DNA of 20,693 nucleotides from Planctomycetes bacterium UBA1662 (GTDB lineage: Bacteria; Planctomycetota; UBA8108), in NCBI GenBank assembly GCA_002320775.1, contig DCKY01000268.1:15343-36035 (forward strand), written 5' to 3'. Below the pieces are notes generated by a model. It made no database searches and was not told the DNA's origin. It saw only the letters and a list, made by a program, of their open reading frames with translations. A program made the translations under genes and the position numbers. Positions 1 to 7,945 of the stretch are shown here, in pieces (the stretch's first letter is position 1; the number at the start of each line of letters is the position of its first letter).

Positions 1-95
1 CCCTCTTTTTTCTGCAGCATGGCGAGGGAGTAGTTGAGAAAGACATCTCCCGGTTCGTTAAGGAGGAGGTTGCGGATTTCGTCGATGGTAGGCAT
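1..95 (-). CDS. N-terminus of a possible TPR-type protein, truncated by the window edge
   Basis: On the minus strand an ATG at 95-93 opens a frame that stays open to the window edge, giving about 31 residues beginning MPTIDEIRNLL, then an Asn-Glu-Pro-Gly-Asp-Val segment and FLNYSLAMLQKKE. The pattern of a Leu-rich helix, a Pro-Gly-Asp turn and a second helix with Tyr-Ser-Leu-Ala-Met is what the first helices of many tetratricopeptide-repeat proteins look like. The gene is divergent from glcD, with 137 bases between the two starts. There is no strong ribosome binding site before the ATG. The same frame is open further upstream but has no good start codon, so this ATG is the best choice. The family assignment rests on very few residues. 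Confidence 0.5.
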   Translation of the reverse strand, partial: MPTIDEIRNLLLNEPGDVFLNYSLAMLQKKE

Positions 96-232
96 GTATT
101 TCTGGTTGTTCAGCGACTGTGCGAAGACAAGGGGAATGTTAGCAGAGACTTGAGGGGGCGGGAAGGGCTTGTCAAATCCACGTGTGGCTGGGACTATGAT
201 GTCTCCATTCGGCGATTGAAGAGGCGGCCAAA

Positions 233-1675
233 TTGAGTGAACTGCTCCACGACCTGAAGAAAACCTATCCGCCCGGGCGGTTGCTTACCGCAGCCGCGGA
301 GCTGGCCCCGTATGAGTCCGATGCCTTGACCGCCTTCAAGGCGCGTCCCAGGGCCGTTGTTCTTCCCGAGAGTGCGGCGGAGGTGGTGGCTACGGTGCGC
401 GCCTGCTATCGCCACGGTGTTCCTTTCATGGCTCGCGGCAGCGGAACCAGTCTCTCCGGCGGCTCCCTGCCGGTGGAAGATGGAGTTGTCATCGGGCTGA
501 ATCGTCTCAACCGCATCCTGCGGATCGACCCGCGCGAGAGGGTCGCCGTCGTTGAGCCCGGGGTGGTCAACCTGAAGGTGTCCGAGGCGGTCCAGGCTTA
601 CGGTCTCTATTACGCGCCCGATCCATCGAGCCAGTTGATCTGCACGATCGGCGGAAATGTAGCCTTCAACTCGGGCGGAGCGCATTGTCTCAAGTATGGA
701 ATGACGGCTAACCACGTGCTGGGTATTCAGGCCGTGCTGCCGGATGGAGAGCTTGCCGAGTTCGGTTCGGAAAGTCTCGAAGGTGTGGGGCCCGATCTGT
801 CCGGGTTTTTTGTCGGGTCAGAGGGACTCTTCGGCATAGCGCTCGAGATCACCTTGAGGCTGTTGCCGCGCCCTGAGCGTTACCACACCGTCCTCGCGGC
901 CTACGACAGCCTTGAGTGCGCGGGTGACGCGGTCTCCCTGGTGGTCGCTTCCGGGCTGCTGCCGGGAGCCATGGAGATCATGGACCGCCTGGCGATCGAG
1001 GCGGCCGAGGCGGCTGTGGATGCCGGATATCCCAAGGGCGCGGCCGCGGTCCTGATCGTTGAGCTCGAGGGGCCGTCCGAGGAGGTCGAGGCGGAGCGGC
1101 TTCGCCTGCTTGAGCTGATCGAGACCTCCGGAGCCAGCGAGGTTATCGAGGCAGAGAACGAGGAGGAACGGGCCAGGATCTGGAAGGGAAGGAAGAGCGC
1201 CTTTTCCGCAGCCGGGCGGCTCAGCCCGGACTTCCTGGTGCAGGATGGGGTGGTCCCCCGTGGTCGTCTTGGTGAGGCGCTGAGGAAAATAGAAGAGCTT
1301 GGCTCGAGTCACGGCCTTCGTGTAGCTAACGTATTCCATGCCGGAGACGGCAACCTCCACCCGCTGATTCTCTATGATGGCAGGGTCGATGGCGAGCTTG
1401 AGAGGGCAGAGGAACTCGCCGGTGAGATCCTGAGGCTCTGCGTAGGGCTGGGAGGATCCATCACCGGAGAGCATGGCGTGGGTGTTGAGAAGATCGCCTA
1501 TATGAATGACATGTTCTCAACTGAGGATATCGACGCGATGAAGAGGATTCGGGCGGCCATCGATCCCTGCGAATTAGCCAATAAGGGGAAGATGCTGCCG
1601 GAGGGAGAACCTCCGGCTATGAAGTTTCACGGTCCCCATCCGCTTGAGAGAGAGGGAAGGATCAGCAGGGAATGA
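233..1675 (+). CDS. glcD: Glycolate oxidase subunit GlcD (FAD-linked)
   Basis: This is the FAD-binding catalytic subunit of the glycolate/(D)-lactate dehydrogenase complex, which oxidises glycolate to glyoxylate and passes electrons on through GlcF. The 480 residues are of normal family length. The PCMH-type FAD-binding domain covers about 38-215, with RGSGTSLSGG at 68-77 and GNVAFNSGG at 141-149. The C-terminal FAD-oxidase domain carries FHAGDGNLHP at 368-377 and TGEHGVG at 411-417, both conserved in this family. The start is TTG at 233: the frame has a stop at 197-199 and the first in-frame ATG codons lie far inside the FAD domain. A purine-rich GAAGAGG stretch precedes it. The stop overlaps the glcE start in an ATGA junction, so the two are translationally coupled. 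A D-lactate dehydrogenase specificity is possible, but three consecutive glc-type genes favour glycolate. Confidence 0.93.
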   Translation: MSELLHDLKKTYPPGRLLTAAAELAPYESDALTAFKARPRAVVLPESAAEVVATVRACYRHGVPFMARGSGTSLSGGSLPVEDGVVIGLNRLNRILRIDPRERVAVVEPGVVNLKVSEAVQAYGLYYAPDPSSQLICTIGGNVAFNSGGAHCLKYGMTANHVLGIQAVLPDGELAEFGSESLEGVGPDLSGFFVGSEGLFGIALEITLRLLPRPERYHTVLAAYDSLECAGDAVSLVVASGLLPGAMEIMDRLAIEAAEAAVDAGYPKGAAAVLIVELEGPSEEVEAERLRLLELIETSGASEVIEAENEEERARIWKGRKSAFSAAGRLSPDFLVQDGVVPRGRLGEALRKIEELGSSHGLRVANVFHAGDGNLHPLILYDGRVDGELERAEELAGEILRLCVGLGGSITGEHGVGVEKIAYMNDMFSTEDIDAMKRIRAAIDPCELANKGKMLPEGEPPAMKFHGPHPLEREGRISRE

Positions 1676-2772
1676 ACCTCATCGCGCCCGGGAATCGAGC
1701 GGAGGCTGTCGAGGCTGTGCGCTCCTCGAAGCGGCTGAGGCCGCGCGGGGGAGGGACCAAGTCCGCTCTCCTGGCGGCTGCGGACGACACTTCCATACTC
1801 GATCTCTCCGGCCTCAGCGGCATCATCGAATACGATCCGGGAGAATATACCTTCACCGCCCTGAGTGGTACCCCGGTTGCGGAGGTCAAGGATGCGCTGA
1901 GCGCTAACAGGCAGTACCTTCCCTTTGATCCACCATTGAGCGCGGCAGGCTCGACGATTGGGGGAGCCGTTGCTTCGGGGGTCAGTGGCCCTGGCCGCTA
2001 TCGCTATGGCGGGGTCCGTGATTTCCTCATCGGCGCGAGCTTCATCGATGGTGACGGACGTGAGCTTCGCGGCGGTGGAAAGGTGGTCAAGAACGCGGCC
2101 GGGTTCGATTTCCCAAAGCTGCTGACAGGCAGCCTCGGTGAGCTTGGCGTCCTGGTAGATCTCACCTTCAAGGTCTTTCCGGGCAAGGAGGCCTTTGCGA
2201 CCTTGAAGGTGGATGCCGGCGGTCTCGCGGAGGCTGTTGAGGCCGTGGCCAGGCTGAATTCATCTGTGGAGGAATTGTTTGCCCTGGAGCTCGAGCCTCC
2301 CGGGACCCTGCTGCTTCGTCTCGGCGGGATCGAATCGGTTCTTCCCACCCGTATCCAGCGTCTGCGCACCCTGCTCGGTCTCCCCTGCACGCTGGTGGAT
2401 GATGAGGAGGACTGTTGGCGGAGGGAGGGGGAGTTCTCCTGGGCGTCGAGGGGTGATAGCTTCGTCAAGATACCCGCAACCCTGGCTGTTATCGAGGCGC
2501 TTGACAGCCGCCTCGATGAGCTGGGGGTCGTGAGGCGTTACGGCTGCGGCGGCAGCGTCGCGTGGGTTTGCTGGCCGGCTGGAGAGTCTTTCGAGAAGCT
2601 GGAGGAGCTTCTTTTAAACGTTGGAACGACAGGGCTTATCCTGTGGCGCTCCGCGGACTCGAGCACAGGTCCTTTACTCAACAGGAAAGAGGGACCGTTT
2701 GAGGGTCGGATTCGGTCCGTTCTTGATGGTCCCGGAACGTTTTCTATCCATCCCCCCAGGCAGGAGCCATAG
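1672..2772 (+). CDS. glcE: Glycolate oxidase subunit GlcE (FAD-binding)
   Basis: This is the second FAD-domain subunit of glycolate oxidase, required for activity together with GlcD and GlcF. The 366 residues are of usual length. The FAD-binding fold occupies roughly residues 1-170: a short arginine-rich segment with RGGGTKS at 25-31, the LPFDPPLS stretch at 83-90, GSTIGGAVASG at 93-103 and KVVKNAAGFDFPKL at 137-150, the last a GlcE hallmark. The C-terminal half is less conserved, as is typical for GlcE. The ATG overlaps the glcD stop by four bases (ATGA), and glcF starts five bases after the glcE stop, so the three genes form one tight operon. No frameshift or missing motif is visible. Confidence 0.92.
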   Translation: MNLIAPGNRAEAVEAVRSSKRLRPRGGGTKSALLAAADDTSILDLSGLSGIIEYDPGEYTFTALSGTPVAEVKDALSANRQYLPFDPPLSAAGSTIGGAVASGVSGPGRYRYGGVRDFLIGASFIDGDGRELRGGGKVVKNAAGFDFPKLLTGSLGELGVLVDLTFKVFPGKEAFATLKVDAGGLAEAVEAVARLNSSVEELFALELEPPGTLLLRLGGIESVLPTRIQRLRTLLGLPCTLVDDEEDCWRREGEFSWASRGDSFVKIPATLAVIEALDSRLDELGVVRRYGCGGSVAWVCWPAGESFEKLEELLLNVGTTGLILWRSADSSTGPLLNRKEGPFEGRIRSVLDGPGTFSIHPPRQEP

Positions 2773-2777
2773 GAACG

Positions 2778-4076
2778 ATGCAGCATAAGATCCAGGCAGC
2801 TGATCTCGGTCCCGAAGGCCCCGCCATGCTTGCGGCTGTAGAGGCCTGTGTTCATTGTGGTTTCTGCCTGCCGGCGTGTCCTACCTACACTGCTCTTGGC
2901 GAGGAGATGGATTCTCCGCGCGGGCGGATCTTTCTCATGAAGGAAACCCTGGAGGGAGGTGTCGAGCTTCCCGAAGTCGCGCCCTATATCGACCGCTGTC
3001 TCGGTTGTCTCGCTTGTGAGCCGGCCTGTCCGTCCGGAGTCGAATACGGCGCTCTGCTGACTCCTTTTCGGGCGTTTTCGAATGAACAGGTCCGGCTGTC
3101 GCCCTGGCGACGTCTGCTTCGTTTCCTTGTGCTCAAGACCTTACCCTACCCTGCTCGTCTCAGACCTGCCTTGTGGATGGCTAGATGGCTCAGCTGGACA
3201 AGAAGAGTCCTGCCGCGGGGGCTCAGGGCGATGTTGGAGCTCTCCCCCGGCCGTTCCCCCCGGGATCGAGGCATCTCTTCGCTCACAGCGGCGGAGGGAG
3301 AGGAGCGCGGGCGGGTCGGCCTGCTGCTGGGTTGCGCCCAGGCGGTCCTGGCTCCTTCCATCAACGAGGCTACCGTTCGGGTGCTGACGCGAAACGGTGT
3401 TGAGGTCACAGCGCCTGCTGGTCAGGGCTGCTGCGGCGCCCTCAGCATTCATTCGGGGGAGAGGCGGCAGGCTCGCGACCTGGCGGAATCTCTGCTGGCT
3501 TTCTTTGACGGCGAGATGGATTCACTGGTGACCAACGCGGCTGGCTGCGGTTCGGGTATCAGTGAATACCCGGCGCTGTTCAGGGGGACGAGTCGCGAGG
3601 CTGAGGCCGCCAGCTTCAGCTCGCGGGTTGAGGATGTCTCGGTTTTTCTCGACAGGCTTGGTATCGAGGCGCCAGCGCCGTTGGATAAGCCGCTGCGGAC
3701 GGCCTACCAGGATGCCTGCCATCTTGCCCATGCCCAGGGAGTCCGGCAGCCGCCGCGTCGATTATTAGAGCAGATACCGGGTCTCGAGCTGGTCCCCGTT
3801 CCTGACGCGGATGCCTGCTGTGGTTCGGCTGGAATCTATAATATTGAGCAGCCCGAGCTTGCCCGTGAGATTGGCGACAGGAAGGTGGATGCCCTGCTCG
3901 GCACAGGGGCCGATCTTGTCGTTTCCGGAAATATCGGCTGCATCATGCAGCTCAAGAGTCGGCTGCGCGCGCGCGGCCTGGATCTGCCCGTCCTCCATAC
4001 GATGGAGGCGCTTGATCTCGCCTACCGCGGCCAGCTGGGAGAACTTCGCGGGCGGAGGACTCAGTCCGAAGGCTGA
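2778..4076 (+). CDS. glcF: Glycolate oxidase iron-sulfur subunit GlcF
   Basis: This subunit carries electrons from the flavin subunits toward the quinone pool and probably lies at the inner face of the cytoplasmic membrane. It has 432 residues, about the usual length. Two ferredoxin-type [4Fe-4S] motifs are complete: CVHCGFCLPACP with Cys24, 27, 30 and 34, and CLGCLACEPACP with Cys74, 77, 80 and 84. The C-terminal part holds two CCG cysteine-rich domains, with CCG at 218-220 and at 347-349, and the DACHLAHAQG segment near 312-321, as in heterodisulfide-reductase-like and GlcF proteins. An AGGA lies just before the ATG. The last 16 bases overlap the end of the convergent hydrolase gene on the opposite strand. 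Confidence 0.93.
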   Translation: MQHKIQAADLGPEGPAMLAAVEACVHCGFCLPACPTYTALGEEMDSPRGRIFLMKETLEGGVELPEVAPYIDRCLGCLACEPACPSGVEYGALLTPFRAFSNEQVRLSPWRRLLRFLVLKTLPYPARLRPALWMARWLSWTRRVLPRGLRAMLELSPGRSPRDRGISSLTAAEGEERGRVGLLLGCAQAVLAPSINEATVRVLTRNGVEVTAPAGQGCCGALSIHSGERRQARDLAESLLAFFDGEMDSLVTNAAGCGSGISEYPALFRGTSREAEAASFSSRVEDVSVFLDRLGIEAPAPLDKPLRTAYQDACHLAHAQGVRQPPRRLLEQIPGLELVPVPDADACCGSAGIYNIEQPELAREIGDRKVDALLGTGADLVVSGNIGCIMQLKSRLRARGLDLPVLHTMEALDLAYRGQLGELRGRRTQSEG

Positions 4077-5083
4077 AGGAGGGCAGCTTCGATGATCTTT
4101 CCAAGGAGCTCCGGGCTCTCCAGCAGGGGCCAGTGATCGAGGTCCTTCCGCAGCACCCTGGTGTTTTCTGACAGCTTGTCGAGCTCCCCGATGGATTCCA
4201 GGGTTGCGATGACCTTCGGTCCGTTGAGGGCGAAGTCCTTAACGCCCTGGATGATGGTTACCTTCTTTCCGGACTCCCGCAGGAGCTTGCGCAGGGATTC
4301 AGCATCGTGGCTTCCGAGGTCCGGACCTTCGATGGCCCGGCGGTAGCTCTGATAGGCCACCCCCCTTGAGGAGAAGAGGTCAGGCATTCCAATCGCTATG
4401 GCCCGGACCTCCGGGAGGGGACTGTCCATCAACACCTTGCAGCCGATGGCTCGGGTGAGGAAGCGGGCCGGGTATTGGGAAAGGGGAATGCCAAGTACCA
4501 TTCCGGATATCCGAGAGAGAAATCCGACGTGGTCGCTCCAGGCCGGGGCGGAAAAGACAGCGAGGTCAGGCAGTTCGGCTTCCGCCTTGTCTGTCCAGAG
4601 CGATCCGGAGAGACAGGTGGCGCCTCCCCAGGAGTGGGCGATGAGAACCTTCGCCGAATCGGGCGGCAGGGAAGCGTAGGTCTCCCTGATCCGTGACAGG
4701 TAGATGCCGTTGTCCGGGCTCACGCCGCGGCGCTGGTCTTCGGAGTGGTAGCCGGGAGCCATAACGGTGGAGAGGTGAATCGAGTACCCTGCCAGGATCC
4801 GGCGACAGGCGCCGCCACTTTCGGCATCAGTCCTGAGCCTGGCAGCCAGCGCCTTCGCGTAGGATGCTCCTTCGAAAATTCCGGGCACCACGAAGATGTC
4901 GAGTCTCTTCGTGCCGGCTCCGAATTCCGCTATCTGTTCGAGGTGATTCATCTCAGGGGTTTCAGCTGTCGTTTCATGGGGAGTTATCGTTTCCGGATAG
5001 CTGTGACACGAAAAGGACAGCAGGGCACAGGCCAGGGCCGCCGGCAGCGCGGCCAGCCGGCCATTCGCTTCGATCACGGTCAT
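4061..5083 (-). CDS. Exported alpha/beta-fold hydrolase, possible lipoprotein
   Basis: This 340-residue protein has an N-terminal hydrophobic stretch (about residues 9-25) ending in SFSC with Cys26, a possible but non-canonical lipobox, followed by a Thr/Glu-rich linker, so it is probably exported and perhaps lipid-anchored. The body fits an alpha/beta hydrolase: FVVPGIFEG near 64-72 could form the oxyanion loop, AHSWGG puts the nucleophile at Ser151 in a GxSxG-like elbow, VKDFALNG gives a candidate acid at Asp283, and DLDHWPLL gives His317. The substrate cannot be read from the sequence; lipase, esterase or acyltransferase are all possible. It converges on glcF with a 16-base overlap and is divergent from the acid-reductase operon. 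An in-frame TGA immediately precedes the ATG, which fixes the start. Confidence 0.75.
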   Translation of the reverse strand: MTVIEANGRLAALPAALACALLSFSCHSYPETITPHETTAETPEMNHLEQIAEFGAGTKRLDIFVVPGIFEGASYAKALAARLRTDAESGGACRRILAGYSIHLSTVMAPGYHSEDQRRGVSPDNGIYLSRIRETYASLPPDSAKVLIAHSWGGATCLSGSLWTDKAEAELPDLAVFSAPAWSDHVGFLSRISGMVLGIPLSQYPARFLTRAIGCKVLMDSPLPEVRAIAIGMPDLFSSRGVAYQSYRRAIEGPDLGSHDAESLRKLLRESGKKVTIIQGVKDFALNGPKVIATLESIGELDKLSENTRVLRKDLDHWPLLESPELLGKIIEAALLQPSD

Positions 5084-5250
5084 TCACTCTCTACCCACCT
5101 TCCGGGTCCTCCTTTTTTCGCGCATGGAATATTTAGGTTCCATCGATGATGTTCTCATTGAGAGTTTCTGATGGCCCGCCTGGTAGATTGATTTTAATGC
5201 CGACCATCGGAAAAAAACCAGCCTGTGTGTTTGTCGCAGGGGACAAAGAG

Positions 5251-5279
5251 TTGTCAAGATCGGGATGCTCGGGTATTTT
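5251..5279 (+). promoter_or_regulatory. Predicted sigma70-type promoter of the acid-reductase operon
   Basis: TTGTCA at 5251-5256 (5 of 6 matches to the -35 consensus) and TATTTT at 5274-5279 (4 of 6 to -10) are separated by exactly 17 bases. Transcription would start about 50 bases before the GTG at 5339. The surrounding 255-base gap is visibly richer in A and T than the flanking genes. This is a consensus match only. Confidence 0.45.
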
Positions 5280-5338
5280 CACCACCTGTATATTCGCCTT
5301 AGCGCTCCAGTTTTTTTCCTACCAGGACCTGATTAACA

Positions 5339-6448
5339 GTGAACGCCCAGAACTCTTCGCCTGAACTGGCTGAGAAGGTTACAGCTTCCCGGGAGGGGTT
5401 GGATGCCCATGTCCGGGAGATCATCGAGTGGCATTTCAATCCGGACACAGGCTGTCCATTCTGGCTTGACTATGCCGGAAAGCTTGGTTGGGATCCTCGC
5501 AAAGAGATTGTCGCGTTCGATGATCTGAGAAAATTCCCGCTCTTTGAGGATGACTGGCTTCGCGGAGGCCCCGTGCGACGGTGGCTGCCGAAGGGCTACG
5601 AGAAGGAGCCGGCCTTTGTTTTCGAGACGGGGGGGACGACTGGAATTCCCAAGAGCAGGCTGGTGGTCAATGATCACAGGATCGATTACGAGATGTTCAG
5701 CGACACCCTTCCCGAGGAGCATTTTCCCAGGGGAGCGAATTGGTTGATGCTCGGACCCTCCGGGCCGCGGCGGCTGCGGCTCGCCGTGGAGCACCTCTGC
5801 CAGTATCGCGGGGGAATCTGTTTCTGCGTTGATCTCGATCCGCGCTGGGTCATCAAGCTGATCAAGAAGCGGTGGATGGACCAGCTCGAGGCCTATAAGG
5901 ATCACGTTATCGAGCAGGCGATCACCCTCCTGCAGGCGGGCCATGATATCCAGTGCATGTTCACTACGCCGAAATTGCTGGAAGGCCTGGCCTTCGAGCT
6001 TGAGCGCAGGGGAACCAGTCTGAAAGAGCTGGGAATCAAGGGGATCTTTTCCGGCGGGACGGAGTTTACCCCGCAGTGGACCCGGTTCGCCAGCGAGGAG
6101 CTTCTTGGGGATATCTACATGACTCCGACCTACGGCAACACCCTGATGGGGTTGGCTTGTTCGAGGCCGGTGGTTTCGGCGGATGATTACAAGATTGTCT
6201 ATTACGCTCCCCAGCCTCGAGCGGTGATAGAGGTGGTTTCCTTTGACGACTCAGCCGAGGTCGTCCCGTACGGGGAAACCGGCAGGGTCAGGCTGACTAC
6301 GCTGACCAGGGAGCTTTTCGTTCCCGGATTTCTAGAGAGAGATGAGGGCGAGCGGGAGGAACCGTATGATGACTATCCCTGGGATGGCATCAGCGGGGTA
6401 CGTCCTTTCCGTGAATTTGCATCGGCCACAACGGTGGGTGTCTATTGA
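5339..6448 (+). CDS. Adenylate-forming enzyme, GriD/LuxE/PaaK-like, lacking the C-terminal domain
   Basis: The 369-residue protein resembles the N-terminal core of phenylacetate-CoA ligases and LuxE-type acyl synthetases. The phosphate-binding loop is TGGTTGIPKSR at 97-107, the second nucleotide motif is TYGNT at 264-268, and GETGRVRLTTLTRE at 312-325 matches the PaaK segment just before the hinge. The mobile C-terminal subdomain with the catalytic lysine of full ligases (total about 430 residues) is missing, and there is no cysteine near the C-terminus such as LuxE uses as acyl acceptor. It probably activates a carboxylic acid as acyl-AMP and hands it to the reductase encoded 53 bases downstream, as proposed for the GriC/GriD arylcarboxylate reductase of Streptomyces. 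The start is GTG. The substrate is unknown. Confidence 0.72.
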   Translation: MNAQNSSPELAEKVTASREGLDAHVREIIEWHFNPDTGCPFWLDYAGKLGWDPRKEIVAFDDLRKFPLFEDDWLRGGPVRRWLPKGYEKEPAFVFETGGTTGIPKSRLVVNDHRIDYEMFSDTLPEEHFPRGANWLMLGPSGPRRLRLAVEHLCQYRGGICFCVDLDPRWVIKLIKKRWMDQLEAYKDHVIEQAITLLQAGHDIQCMFTTPKLLEGLAFELERRGTSLKELGIKGIFSGGTEFTPQWTRFASEELLGDIYMTPTYGNTLMGLACSRPVVSADDYKIVYYAPQPRAVIEVVSFDDSAEVVPYGETGRVRLTTLTRELFVPGFLERDEGEREEPYDDYPWDGISGVRPFREFASATTVGVY

Positions 6449-6501
6449 GAGCGAACCGCCGGCTTCAACAAACGATTGTTTCAATTCAAGGAACCTGAAC
6501 A

Positions 6502-7941
6502 TTGCTGAATATTCCTATCCTGCGCTGGGGCACTCCCTACGAGAGCCTCGAAAAGGAAGAGATCTTTCACTTCATCACTGGTGAGCCGGTTGCCAAGGTC
6601 AGCCAGGCCAACACGGGACTCCTGGCACGGGACATGCGCAAGGTCGAGAGAGCGCGTGAGTGTCTGAGGGAGATCCCCGCGGGCGACCTGATCGAGATGA
6701 TGAAGAAGGCCGCCGATTTTTACCTCGATGGCTCGCTGCCGATGGGGGATGGCGTGCAGACCCCGGATGATTTCGCCAGGCAGCAATCGTCCACGACAGG
6801 ACTCCCGGAGCATATGTGCAAGGCCAACATGAAGAAGAACCACTTTGTGCTGACCAACATGGACAAGATGCTCGACGCCCTGACCAGGGGGTTGGATCTA
6901 GATATCCTGACACGGGGCTACGGTGTGGAAGACCGCGGCGTGGTGGTCAGCTACCAGGCCCAGACCTCCGCGCTGGGAATGGTTCTCCCCTCCAATTCTC
7001 CAGGGGTTCATACCCTCTGGCTTCCTGTCATCCCCATGCAGATCGGCCTGGTTCTCAAGCCTGGTCCTCAGGAGCCCTGGACTCCCTATCGCATGGCGGC
7101 GGCATTCACCGAAGCCGGGATTCCTGCCGAGGCGGTCGGGATCTATCCCGGCGGAGCGGCGATGGGAGCCGAGGTCGTCAACCAGTGCCAGCGGACCATG
7201 ATCTTCGGCGGGACGCCGACAGTAGAGGCCTACAAGGGGAACCCCCGCGTGCAGGCCCACGGCCCCGGCTTCAGCAAGGTCATTTTCGGCGATGACATGG
7301 TCGATGATTGGGAAAAGTATATCGATCTCATCGCTGACAGCGTCTATCTCAACAGCGGCCGCGGCTGCATCAACTGCTCAGGGATCTGGGCCTCGCGTCA
7401 TACCGAGGAGATTGCCCAGGCCGTAGCCGAGCGGATCGGTCCCATCGAGGTGAAACCTCCGGAGGATCCGGAATCTCTGCTGGCGGCCTTTACGGTTCCG
7501 GGGATGGCCCAGGCTCTCTCGGGTATGATCGATGCGGATATCAGCGAGTCGGGAGTTGAGGATATGACCGCCAAGTTCGGCAGCAGGCTGGAGGAGATGG
7601 ATCGGTGCGCGTACCTTCGCCCGACAGTTCTTCATTGCGCCTCGCCGGAGAATGCGGCGGCCTCAAAGGAGTATATGTTCCCCTTCTGCACGGTGGTGAA
7701 GTGTCCGCAGGAAGACATGATCAACAAGATGGGGCAGACCCTGGTCTGCAGCGCCATCACCGAAGATCAGGTCTTTGCTGACCAGTTGATCACCGCCCGC
7801 CATATCGATCGTCTCAATATCGGTCCCATTCCAACGATCAAGCTCGACTGGCTGCAGCCGCATGAGGGCAATATCGTTGAGTTCCTTTTCCGGGCCCGGG
7901 CCTTCCAGGTGCCGGAGGAAAAGCTCTCTCCTGCCGGTTGA
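6502..7941 (+). CDS. Aldehyde-dehydrogenase-fold acyl reductase, GriC/LuxC-like
   Basis: The 479-residue protein has the aldehyde dehydrogenase fold: SNSPGVHTLWLPV at 164-176 resembles the ALDH cofactor region, LKPGPQEPWTP at 185-195 matches the KP cofactor segment, FGGTPTVEAY at 235-244 is the Rossmann-type segment, and NSGRGCINCSG at 284-294 aligns with the ALDH NxGQxC motif, making Cys289 the likely nucleophile. In this context it would run in reverse, reducing an activated acyl group to an aldehyde with NAD(P)H. The start is TTG at 6502, preceded by AAGGA about ten bases upstream; no suitable ATG lies nearby. It sits between the acid-activating gene and the HspQ-like gene. An acyl-CoA-using LuxC-type reductase or an ordinary aldehyde dehydrogenase are alternatives. 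Confidence 0.75.
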   Translation: MLNIPILRWGTPYESLEKEEIFHFITGEPVAKVSQANTGLLARDMRKVERARECLREIPAGDLIEMMKKAADFYLDGSLPMGDGVQTPDDFARQQSSTTGLPEHMCKANMKKNHFVLTNMDKMLDALTRGLDLDILTRGYGVEDRGVVVSYQAQTSALGMVLPSNSPGVHTLWLPVIPMQIGLVLKPGPQEPWTPYRMAAAFTEAGIPAEAVGIYPGGAAMGAEVVNQCQRTMIFGGTPTVEAYKGNPRVQAHGPGFSKVIFGDDMVDDWEKYIDLIADSVYLNSGRGCINCSGIWASRHTEEIAQAVAERIGPIEVKPPEDPESLLAAFTVPGMAQALSGMIDADISESGVEDMTAKFGSRLEEMDRCAYLRPTVLHCASPENAAASKEYMFPFCTVVKCPQEDMINKMGQTLVCSAITEDQVFADQLITARHIDRLNIGPIPTIKLDWLQPHEGNIVEFLFRARAFQVPEEKLSPAG

Positions 7942-7945
7942 TATC

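Noticed and set aside
170..205. Possible glcD promoter TTGTCA with TATGAT
   Set aside because: The spacer is 20 bases, too long for a confident sigma70 call; nearby alternatives are weaker.
818..1474. A 218-codon minus-strand open frame opposite glcD
   Set aside because: It is a shadow of the conserved GlcD sequence with no motif of its own.
5146..5364. A 72-codon plus-strand open frame in the gap before the acid-reductase operon
   Set aside because: No ribosome binding site or recognisable sequence; it overlaps the predicted promoter and the start of the real gene.
4061..7941. A complete luxCDE-like fatty acid reductase set using the divergent hydrolase as LuxD
   Set aside because: The hydrolase is on the other strand, has an export signal and a different nucleophile context, and no luciferase genes are present.
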